NCBI GenBank assembly: GCA_027306995.1
Contig: DAHUXS010000008.1
Coordinates: forward strand, 25,824 to 89,823
Reading direction: 5' to 3'
Length of the DNA: 64,000 nucleotides
Source of the DNA: Lysobacter sp.
GTDB taxonomy: Bacteria; Pseudomonadota; Gammaproteobacteria; Xanthomonadales; Xanthomonadaceae
The translations under genes and the position numbers were made by a program. Positions 57,349 through 64,000 of this stretch are shown in pieces; within the stretch, counting starts at the first letter, position 1; every line of letters begins with the position of its first letter. The notes under the pieces are model-generated. The model was given only the letters and a program-made list of their open reading frames with translations. It searched no databases and was not told the origin of the DNA.

Positions 57349-60300
57349 ATGAGCGACAAATCCCCCGTCCCCATTCCGTTGCCGCGCGCCGGCCAATCGC
57401 GCGCATGGTGGCGTGCGCCCGGCACCAGCTCGGGACTGGCGTGGGCGATCACCCGCGCCGCGCGCGAACACGATGGCCCGGTGCTGGTGATCGCCGCCGA
57501 TACCCAGCACGCACACCAACTCGAAAACGACCTGCGCACCTTGCTCGCCGGCGATGCCACGTTGCCGGTGCAGCCGTTCCCGGATTGGGAAACCCTGCCC
57601 TACGACCAGTTCAGTCCGCATCCCGACATCGTGTCGCAGCGACTGGCGACCTTGCATGCGTTGCCGAACCTGCGCCGCGGCATTGTCGTGGTTCCGGTGC
57701 AGACCTTGATGCAGCGACTGGCGCCGCATCGCCATCTCGAAGGCGGGCGCTTCGATTACGCGACGGGCCAGCGCCTCGACCTCGATGCCGAAAAGCGCCG
57801 GCTGGAAGCCGCGGGTTACCGCAACGTGCCTCAGGTGCTCGATCCCGGCGATTTCGCCGTGCGCGGCAGCCTGCTCGACGTCTACCCGACGGGGACCGAT
57901 ACCCCCTATCGCATCGAATTGTTCGATGACGACATCGAATCGATCCGCGCCTTCGATCCGGAATCGCAACGTTCGCTCGATCGCGTCGATGCCGTGCGCC
58001 TGCTGCCCGGCCGCGAACTGCCGAGCGACGATGCCGCTTTCGCACGCGCGATCACCGCGTTGCGCGAACGCTTCGACATCGACACCCGCCGCAGTGCGCT
58101 CTACCAGGACCTCAAGGCCGGATTGATGCCGGCCGGCGCGGAAGCCTGGCTGCCGTTGTTCTTCGAACCCGAGCGCAACGGTGAGCGCACCTCGATCCTG
58201 TTCGATTGGTTGCCGCAAGGCGCGTTGCCGATACTGGGCGAAGGCGTGTTCGAGGCCGCCGAGAAATTCTGGGCGCAGACCAGCGATCGCTACGAACAGC
58301 GCCGCCACGATATCGAACGCCCGTTGCTGCCACCCGAGGAGTTGTATCTCACGCCGGTGGCGCTGCGCGAACGCCTGAACCAGGACGCACGCGTCGAAGT
58401 CTGCGGCGATGGGCATCCCCGTCGTGGCGAAGCGCATGCACTCGGTGTCCAACCCGTCACTGCGGTGCCGATTGCCGGACACCAGGACCGCCCTGCCGCC
58501 GCGCTGCACGATTTCCTCGGCAGTTATCCGGGACGCGTGGCGATTGCCGCCGAATCGGCCGGTCGCCGCGAAGCCCTGCTCGACGTGTTGCGCGCCGCGG
58601 GATTGCAGCCTCAGGTGATGGCATCACTCGCGGAAATGATGGGGGAAGCGAAATCTCCGCGTTTCGCGATCATCGTCGCGCCACTGGACGACGGCTTCGC
58701 GCTGGATGCGCCGCTGCTCGCCATCCTCACCGAACGCCAGTTGTTCCCGGAACGCGCAACGCAATCGCGTCGCCGCAAGCGCGCCGGGCGCGAGCCGGAA
58801 GCGATCATCCGCGATCTCGGCGAACTCAGCGAAGGCGCGCCGATCGTCCACGAGGACCACGGCGTCGGTCGTTACCGCGGGCTGATCACGCTCGAGGCCG
58901 GCGGCGAAGCCGGCGAATACCTCGACATCGAATACGCCAAGGGCGATCGCCTGTACGTGCCAGTCGCGCAGTTGCACCTGGTCAGCCGCTACTCGGGCGC
59001 ATCGCCAGAAACCGCGCCGCTGCATTCACTCGGTGGCGAACAGTGGACCAAGGCGAAGAAGAAGGCCGCCGAGAAGGTTCGCGATGTCGCCGCCGAACTG
59101 CTCGATATCCAGGCGCGGCGACAGGCACGCGCCGGCATGCGCCTCGACGTCGATCGCGCGATGTACGAACCGTTCGCCGCGAGCTTCCCGTTCGAGGAAA
59201 CCCCGGACCAGCACGCCGCGATCGAAGCGGTGATCGGTGATGTCGGATCGTCATTGCCGATGGATCGCGTGGTCTGTGGCGACGTCGGTTTCGGAAAGAC
59301 CGAAGTCGCGGTACGCGCGGCCTTCGTCGCTGCCGCTGCCGGTAAGCAAGTTGCGGTACTGGTGCCGACCACCTTGTTGGCAGAACAGCATTACCGCAAT
59401 TTCCGCGACCGCTTCGCCGACTGGCCGTTGCGCGTCGAAGTGCTGTCGCGCTTCAAGTCGGCCAAGGAATCCAAGGCCGCGCTGGAGAAACTCGAACGCG
59501 GCGAAATCGACGTGATGGTCGGCACGCACAAACTGCTGTCGTCGGATGTGCATTTCAAGGATCTCGGCCTCGTCATCGTCGACGAGGAACAGCGTTTCGG
59601 CGTGCGCCAGAAGGAAGCATTGAAGGCCCTGCGCGCCAATGTCCATCTCCTCACCCTCACCGCAACGCCAATCCCACGCACGCTCAACATGGCGATGGCG
59701 GGATTGCGCGACCTCAGCATTATTGCCACTCCGCCGGCCAATCGCCTCGCGGTGCAGACCTTCGTGACACCGTGGGACAGCGCGTTGTTGCGCGAAGCCT
59801 TCCAGCGCGAGTTGTCGCGCGGCGGGCAGCTGTATTTCCTGCACAACGACCTCGAAAGCATCGTACGCATGCAGCGCGAGCTCGAGGAACTGGTGCCGGA
59901 AGCGCGTATCGGCATCGCCCATGGGCAGATGCCGGAACGCGAGCTCGAACAGGTAATGCTCGACTTCCATCGCCAGCGATTCAACGTGCTGCTGTGTTCG
60001 ACCATCATCGAGTCTGGCATCGATATTCCGAACGCCAACACCATCATCATCAATCGGGCCGACAAGTTTGGCTTGGCACAGTTGCACCAGCTTCGCGGAC
60101 GCGTCGGTCGTTCGCACCATCGCGCCTATGCCTACCTGGTGATTCCGGATCGCAAATCGATCACCAGCGATGCCAGGAAGCGCCTGGAAGCGATCAGTTC
60201 GATGGACGAACTTGGCGCAGGATTCACCCTCTCCACCCACGACCTCGAAATCCGCGGTGCCGGCGAACTTTTGGGCGAGGAACAGAGCGGCCAGATGGCG

Positions 60301-60840
60301 GAAGTCGGCTTCAGCCTCTATACCGAACTGCTTGAACGCGCCGTGCGCAGCATCAAGCAAGGCAAGCTGCCCGATGCCGACGCGCGCGAACATCGTGGTG
60401 CCGAAGTGGAACTACACGTACCGGCGTTGATTCCGGAAGACTACCTGCCCGACGTGCACACACGACTGACCCTGTACAAGCGCATCAGCAGCGGAAACGA
60501 TGTCGAGGCATTGCGCGAATTGCAGGTGGAGATGATCGACCGCTTCGGCCTGCTGCCCGATCCGGTCAAGCACCTGTTCGCCATCGCCGAACTGCGACTG
60601 GATGCGACGCGACTGGGCATCCGCAAGCTCGACATCGGGGAATCGTCCGGACGCGTGCAGTTCGAAGCCAAACCGAACGTCGACCCGATGGCGATCATCC
60701 GGATGATCCAGAGCCAGCCCAAGCGTTACCAGATGAACGGCCCGGATGCTCTCAGGATCACCGACATCTCGGCGCCGGACTTCGAGTCCAGGCAAAAGCT
60801 GGCGCGCGGACTGTTCGCCCTGTTGTCGATTTCGTCCTGA
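57349..60840 (+). CDS. mfd: Transcription-repair coupling factor Mfd
   Basis: 1163-aa translocase that removes stalled RNA polymerase and recruits UvrA. Order: UvrB-like N-terminal module (PFPDWETLPYDQFSPH), RNA polymerase-interacting CarD-like domain (GAPIVHEDHGVGRYRG), SF2 helicase with Walker A CGDVGFGKTEVA, DEEQRFGV and the C-terminal motifs IESGIDIPNANTIII and GRVGRSHHRAYAY, then the D7 regulatory domain. ATG 57349. Its stop directly abuts the integrase stop, with no terminator between. Confidence 0.97.
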   Translation: MSDKSPVPIPLPRAGQSRAWWRAPGTSSGLAWAITRAAREHDGPVLVIAADTQHAHQLENDLRTLLAGDATLPVQPFPDWETLPYDQFSPHPDIVSQRLATLHALPNLRRGIVVVPVQTLMQRLAPHRHLEGGRFDYATGQRLDLDAEKRRLEAAGYRNVPQVLDPGDFAVRGSLLDVYPTGTDTPYRIELFDDDIESIRAFDPESQRSLDRVDAVRLLPGRELPSDDAAFARAITALRERFDIDTRRSALYQDLKAGLMPAGAEAWLPLFFEPERNGERTSILFDWLPQGALPILGEGVFEAAEKFWAQTSDRYEQRRHDIERPLLPPEELYLTPVALRERLNQDARVEVCGDGHPRRGEAHALGVQPVTAVPIAGHQDRPAAALHDFLGSYPGRVAIAAESAGRREALLDVLRAAGLQPQVMASLAEMMGEAKSPRFAIIVAPLDDGFALDAPLLAILTERQLFPERATQSRRRKRAGREPEAIIRDLGELSEGAPIVHEDHGVGRYRGLITLEAGGEAGEYLDIEYAKGDRLYVPVAQLHLVSRYSGASPETAPLHSLGGEQWTKAKKKAAEKVRDVAAELLDIQARRQARAGMRLDVDRAMYEPFAASFPFEETPDQHAAIEAVIGDVGSSLPMDRVVCGDVGFGKTEVAVRAAFVAAAAGKQVAVLVPTTLLAEQHYRNFRDRFADWPLRVEVLSRFKSAKESKAALEKLERGEIDVMVGTHKLLSSDVHFKDLGLVIVDEEQRFGVRQKEALKALRANVHLLTLTATPIPRTLNMAMAGLRDLSIIATPPANRLAVQTFVTPWDSALLREAFQRELSRGGQLYFLHNDLESIVRMQRELEELVPEARIGIAHGQMPERELEQVMLDFHRQRFNVLLCSTIIESGIDIPNANTIIINRADKFGLAQLHQLRGRVGRSHHRAYAYLVIPDRKSITSDARKRLEAISSMDELGAGFTLSTHDLEIRGAGELLGEEQSGQMAEVGFSLYTELLERAVRSIKQGKLPDADAREHRGAEVELHVPALIPEDYLPDVHTRLTLYKRISSGNDVEALRELQVEMIDRFGLLPDPVKHLFAIAELRLDATRLGIRKLDIGESSGRVQFEAKPNVDPMAIIRMIQSQPKRYQMNGPDALRITDISAPDFESRQKLARGLFALLSISS

Positions 60841-62001
60841 TCAATATTCACGGTCGAGCGGACTGAGGATGCCTCCGGCGCCACGCCCGAGCACATGCGT
60901 GTAGATCTGCGTTGTCGCCACGTCCTTGTGCCCGAGCAATTCCTGCACCGTGCGGATATCGTGCCCGGCCTCCAGCAAATGGGTAGCGAAAGAGTGCCGC
61001 AGCGTGTGACACGTTGCCGGTTTGAGAATGCCCGCCTTGCTGCGCGCAGTCTTGACGGCGCGTTGCAGCGCCGCTTCGTCAATATGATGACGACGCGTGA
61101 CATTCGCATTCGGATCATTGGAAATCTTCGACGTCGGGAACACGTATTGCCAGCCGAACTCGAGGTCGGCGTTCATGTATTTGCGTGCAAGTGCCGCCGG
61201 CAGCCAGACCCTGCCGAGACCACGAGCGATGTCGTGCTGGTGCAGCAGACGGCACCGTTCGATCGCGGCCTCGAGATGCTCGACGAGCCGTCTAGGCAAA
61301 GGGACACGCCGGTCCTTGGCGCCCTTGCCGTCACGCACAATGATCTCGTTGCGAGCGAAATCGACATCCTTGACCCGCAAGCGCACGCATTCCATCAGGC
61401 GCATACCCGTGCCGTAGAGCAGTGCTGACATCAGCCACGCCTGGCCATCCATCATTGCCAACAATCGGCGCACCTCATCCGGTGACAACACCACTGGGAT
61501 CCGCCGCGACCGCTTGGCACGGACCACATTGTTCATCCATGGCAGATCGACTTTGAGTATTTCGCGGTACAGGAAGAGCAATGCCGACAGCGCCTGGTTC
61601 TGAGTCCCCGCCGACACCTGCGCGGAATTGGCCAACACCGTCAGGAAATTCTCGACTTCACGCTCCCCGAGATGACGTGGATGTCGCATCCCATGCGCGA
61701 AGATGAAGCGACGGATCCAGCCGACGTAGGCTTGCTCCGTCCTGCGGCTGTAATTGAGACGTTGCACTCGTTGGCGGATTATCTCGAACAGTTCAGGCTG
61801 GAAATTGGACGCTTCGCGTTGCAGTTGGGCGAGATCAGTTCGTCGCCCTTCGATGACGACTGTTTCTGGAGGAGTGTCTAGGCCTCGATTTCCGTAGGGA
61901 TAGTCCTTACTCTCCCACCGTTCGTCGCCGGGATCATGGATCAATAATGGAACGGATGGAAGAAACCACTGCCAGATCCTGATTACACCCTCAGCTTGCA
62001 C
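60841..62001 (-). CDS. intI: Integron integrase
   Basis: 386-aa tyrosine recombinase. Catalytic residues: R201 (YGTGMRLMEC), Lys in GKGAKDRR, H332-x-x-R335 (CHTLRHSF), H358 (LLGHKD), Y367 (QIYTHVL). The integron-specific insert is present (ALARKYMNADLEFGWQYVF then RRHHIDEAALQRA, about 270-316). Start GTG 62001 gives an N-terminal extension of about 50 residues compared with IntI1 (337 aa); no internal ATG is available before the SAM-like domain, but other GTG/TTG codons are. It appears intact. Convergent with mfd and abutting it. Confidence 0.95.
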   Translation of the reverse strand: MQAEGVIRIWQWFLPSVPLLIHDPGDERWESKDYPYGNRGLDTPPETVVIEGRRTDLAQLQREASNFQPELFEIIRQRVQRLNYSRRTEQAYVGWIRRFIFAHGMRHPRHLGEREVENFLTVLANSAQVSAGTQNQALSALLFLYREILKVDLPWMNNVVRAKRSRRIPVVLSPDEVRRLLAMMDGQAWLMSALLYGTGMRLMECVRLRVKDVDFARNEIIVRDGKGAKDRRVPLPRRLVEHLEAAIERCRLLHQHDIARGLGRVWLPAALARKYMNADLEFGWQYVFPTSKISNDPNANVTRRHHIDEAALQRAVKTARSKAGILKPATCHTLRHSFATHLLEAGHDIRTVQELLGHKDVATTQIYTHVLGRGAGGILSPLDREY

Positions 62002-62160
62002 CTGTAATCACCTGTTACGCCGGCGACATGCCGCATAGCACAATGCTGATTGCAACCAAGTAGTTCCGCTATCAGATAAGCTGTTGATGTTGGGTGGGTT
62101 TTGTCTGAGGGTTTATATAAGGACATCGACTACATCCTCAGATTTGAATCCAATAGAGTG
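62002..62160 (+). other. attI region with integration point
   Basis: The 159 bases between the integrase start and the first cassette. The crossover point is G62160|T62161 in GTTAGAA. A possible cassette promoter lies inside. No LexA-like box was recognised. Confidence 0.75.
62090..62119 (+). promoter_or_regulatory. Candidate cassette promoter (Pc)
   Basis: A -10 TATATA (62114-62119) stands 18 bases after a weak -35 TTGGGT (62090-62095), pointing into the cassette array. Transcription would begin near 62126. Confidence 0.4.
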
Positions 62161-62185
62161 TTAGAAATTTTGGGGAGACATATCG

Positions 62186-62644
62186 ATGGACGAAACCAAC
62201 CCATATCAAGCCGCGAACACGACTGCACTTGAAGAAATTTCAAATGCGCAACTTGCGGGAAAATGGAGGCGCTTTTTCACCTGGTGCATAGACTTGCTCT
62301 GTTATTACGTTTTGTGCTTAGTTGCCGGTGTAGTTCTTGCACTTATCTTTGGTCAGAGCATTCTTGACAAGCTTGACGGACTAAAAGGCTTGTTACTTAC
62401 GGTTCCTATATTTTTTCTCTACTACGTTGGATTTGAAGCAACCTTATCAAGAACAATTGGAAAACTAATAATTGGAACAAAAGTGTTGTCGACTAACGGC
62501 ACGCGCCCCACACTTAAGCAGGTTTTCCTCAGAACACTATGCCGACATATTCCGTTCGAACCCTTCGCATTATTTCTTTCTGATTCAGACGTCGCTTGGC
62601 ATGACTCGATTCCGAAAACGAAGGTTGTAGCGACTAGAGAATAG
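62186..62644 (+). CDS. RDD-family membrane protein (cassette 1)
   Basis: 152-aa membrane protein in the first cassette. RDD features: GKWRRFFTWCIDLLC (first Arg and Asp), three hydrophobic helices (about 32-55, 66-85, and a shorter one), RTIGKLIIGTKVL and WHDSIPKTKVV (last Asp). RDD proteins are small membrane proteins, some linked to ion or solute transport; this one's role is unknown. Codon use is AT-rich, unlike the flanking core genes. SD TTGGGGAG precedes ATG 62186. Confidence 0.87.
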   Translation: MDETNPYQAANTTALEEISNAQLAGKWRRFFTWCIDLLCYYVLCLVAGVVLALIFGQSILDKLDGLKGLLLTVPIFFLYYVGFEATLSRTIGKLIIGTKVLSTNGTRPTLKQVFLRTLCRHIPFEPFALFLSDSDVAWHDSIPKTKVVATRE

Positions 62645-62651
62645 CCAAAAT

Positions 62652-62761
62652 TTCTAACTATTCGTTCAAGCCGACGCCGCTTCGTGGCACGCTTTTGGGC
62701 TCTGCGCTACGCTAGCCCAAAACCGCGTCACTCTCGGCGCGGCTTAACTCAGGTGTTAGGT
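62652..62761 (+). repeat. attC site of cassette 1
   Basis: About 110 bp. The R'' arm TTCTAAC is at 62652-62658 and the R' arm GTTAGGT at 62755-62761 (crossover G62755|T62756). Inner arms GCTTTTGGGC and GCCCAAAAC fold on a CTGCGCTACGCTA tip. Bases 62645-62658 are exactly complementary to the cassette start (62160-62173), as expected of an excised, circularising cassette. Confidence 0.92.
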
Positions 62762-62783
62762 GCATTAAGGAGATCTACGCGCC

Positions 62784-63752
62784 ATGAAAAGCATATTCCG
62801 TCGTTATTTTATTATCGCTTTGCTACTCTTTATTCCAGCTATCGGATCCACAACGCAAACAAATTTCTATGTAGTTGCCCACCCTGATGACTGGGTGCTA
62901 TTTATGGGAAATAATGCCTTCAGGGACGCACAGAACCAAAACCAACATTTCGTTCTTATCGTTCTAACCGCCGGAGATGGCGGGTATCACATGAGCCCTG
63001 CTCCGGGCGGCACCATCCCTTATTACCTTGGGCGCGAGAATGCGGCCATGAGATCCATCAGATTTATTACGAATACCTCCCCAACCTTTTCCAATGGGAA
63101 CGGCATAACCACTTACACCGACTATGTTTATCCGGCTATGCATAAAATTTCCCGGATAAAATATAACAATGCTTCTGTATATTTTTTTAGACTACCAGAT
63201 GGCGGCGATTCAACCGGCATTGGATACCCAGCAAATGGATATCAAACACTGAAAGCATTGTACGCTGGGAAGAGCAATGGCGGCATTGATCGAATCGAAT
63301 CTATTGATTCCACAATTTATTTTGATGGCTGGAGTGATCTTATAAACACTCTGCGAGAGCTAGTGAGAATCGAAGCCGGAGGCGCAAATACAATTTATGT
63401 GAATTCCCAAGATCCGGCCCAGAGCGGCAGTCAGTGCACACTAAATCAAGTAAGCCAAACAGCGCCTCTATGCGATGACCATATGGACCACTTAATGGCT
63501 GGCCTAGCTATTCAGAGCGCGATATCGAATTCACCGTGTATTTACAACCCCTTATATCTTGATTACAAAGCCGCGTGGCAACCTGAAAATTTGCCAAAAC
63601 AAGAGATGATTAATAAGACGGCAATTTGGACTTCGACTGCTTCAAGCCTGATGGACGACTCTTTGCCGAACGATTGGAATGATACTTACAATCAATTTCT
63701 TACCAGAACGTATTTTACCAGCACAGGTGGGTCTCCCACATGTGCGTTATAA
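62784..63752 (+). CDS. Exported PIG-L-family deacetylase (cassette 2)
   Basis: 322-aa protein with a signal peptide (about residues 1-24, IALLLFIPAIGS). Zinc motif AHPDD begins about residue 32 and the second metal His pair is in DDHMDHLMAG, so the LmbE/PIG-L active site is intact. The family hydrolyses N-acetyl groups from sugars such as GlcNAc conjugates. Export is unusual for bacterial PIG-L enzymes and suggests action on an envelope or external glycan. SD AAGGAG precedes ATG 62784. Strongly AT-rich. Confidence 0.87.
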   Translation: MKSIFRRYFIIALLLFIPAIGSTTQTNFYVVAHPDDWVLFMGNNAFRDAQNQNQHFVLIVLTAGDGGYHMSPAPGGTIPYYLGRENAAMRSIRFITNTSPTFSNGNGITTYTDYVYPAMHKISRIKYNNASVYFFRLPDGGDSTGIGYPANGYQTLKALYAGKSNGGIDRIESIDSTIYFDGWSDLINTLRELVRIEAGGANTIYVNSQDPAQSGSQCTLNQVSQTAPLCDDHMDHLMAGLAIQSAISNSPCIYNPLYLDYKAAWQPENLPKQEMINKTAIWTSTASSLMDDSLPNDWNDTYNQFLTRTYFTSTGGSPTCAL

Positions 63753-63771
63753 GCTGCTTTTGCGTCAATGC

Positions 63772-63882
63772 ACCTAACTATTCGTTCAAGCCGACACCGC
63801 TTCGTGGCGTGGTTTTGGGCCCTGCGCTACGCTAGCCCAAAACCGCTCCACTCCGCTGCGCGGCTTAACTCAGGTGTTAGCG
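63772..63882 (+). repeat. attC site of cassette 2
   Basis: About 111 bp and nearly identical to the preceding attC. R'' arm ACCTAAC (63772-63778), R' arm GTTAGCG (63876-63882), crossover G63876|T63877. The R'' side reads AATGCACCTAAC (63767-63778), complementary over 12 bases to the start of cassette 2 (62755-62766). Confidence 0.92.
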
Positions 63883-63899
63883 CCCATTTGGAGGCAACC

Positions 63900-64000
63900 G
63901 TGCTCCTCATTTCAAACATCGCAGTAGGTTTAGTTGCCCTACTTCATATCTACATCCTTGTTCTTGAAATGTTCCTCTGGACAAAGCCTGCTGGCCGTAA
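63900..64000 (+). CDS. DUF1304 membrane protein, 3' end missing (cassette 3)
   Basis: GTG 63900 is preceded by GGAGG (63890-63894) and opens 33 codons to the window edge. The first residues (LLISNIAVGLVALLHIYILV then LEMFLWTKPAGR) match the N-terminus of DUF1304 proteins, small membrane proteins of unknown function with a conserved hydrophobic helix followed by EMFLWT. Confidence 0.75.
   Translation, partial: MLLISNIAVGLVALLHIYILVLEMFLWTKPAGR

Larger units (their letters stand above)
60841..64000. mobile_element. Chromosomal integron (integrase, attI, at least three cassettes)
   Basis: An integron integrase gene is followed on its 5' side by a recombination/promoter region and an array of promoter-poor, AT-rich cassettes in the opposite orientation. 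Cassette 1 is 62161-62755, cassette 2 is 62756-63876, cassette 3 starts at 63877 and runs out of the window. Two attC sites share almost identical arms, the hallmark of a resident array. The platform is inserted directly after mfd. Confidence 0.93.

Noticed and set aside
62002..62160. Search for a LexA box controlling the integrase
   Set aside because: No CTGT-N8-ACAG-like palindrome was seen in the attI region, so SOS control is not claimed.

Overview
The window is high-GC, densely packed, gammaproteobacterial chromosome. Gene content and order point to the Xanthomonadales (Lysobacteraceae/Rhodanobacteraceae). Pointers are a TrpR-type regulator heading a complete hisGDCBHAFI operon, a FimX-like type IV pilus regulator, EF-P with divergent EpmB, folE2, a DksA with a long Lys/Ala-rich N-terminus, and an xanthomonad-style chromosomal integron. 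This placement is inference from content; no taxonomic marker gene is present.

Layout. 1-1103: 3' part of serA, overlapping a NUDIX gene. 1786-4786: two APC amino acid permeases. 4797-7813: class II aldolase and methionine salvage (mtnB, mtnD, a conserved unknown, mtnC). 7828-10267: EamA exporter and a secreted phosphoesterase. 10309-21058 (minus): a histidine supercluster in one direction, hisS, an enlarged histidine ammonia-lyase-like gene, a TrpR-type regulator with a near-ideal palindromic operator, then hisG to hisIE with 4-8 base overlaps. 21177: tRNA-Pro. 21406-24097: small membrane protein, PgaC-like glycosyltransferase and YaiO-like barrel. 24143-28182: cysS, sufE, MFS transporter, small membrane protein, CDGSH iron-sulfur protein. 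28236-31755: dksA, yidD, dihydroorotase, M23 peptidase. 31752-37233 (minus): efp, TMEM175-like channel, mtaD, ubiG, HAD phosphatase (gph/mupP), unknown, folE2. 37290-40493: epmB and fimX, followed by a 351-bp gap holding two inverted copies of a hairpin repeat. 40845-46782: htpX, gluQ, two phaB-type reductases around phaR, and uup. 46917-54318: peroxiredoxin, NnrU-like protein, mannosyltransferase/PAP2 pair, nitrilase-family protein, creD/creC/creB. 54423-60840: rlmJ, yedI, GNAT, TfoX-domain protein, mfd.

60841 to the end is a chromosomal integron, the main accessory element: an integron integrase convergent with mfd, an attI/promoter region, and at least three AT-rich gene cassettes. These encode an RDD membrane protein, an exported PIG-L deacetylase and a DUF1304 membrane protein (cut by the window edge), separated by two nearly identical attC sites of about 110 bp. 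Cassette boundaries can be set to the base because each cassette start is complementary to the R'' arm of its own attC.

Pathway links inside the window: MtaD (36 kb) may feed methylthioadenosine towards the mtn genes (5-8 kb); EpmB modifies EF-P encoded next door; hisS and the his operon share histidine supply; creBC/creD form one signalling unit. No CRISPR, IS element or prophage was seen.
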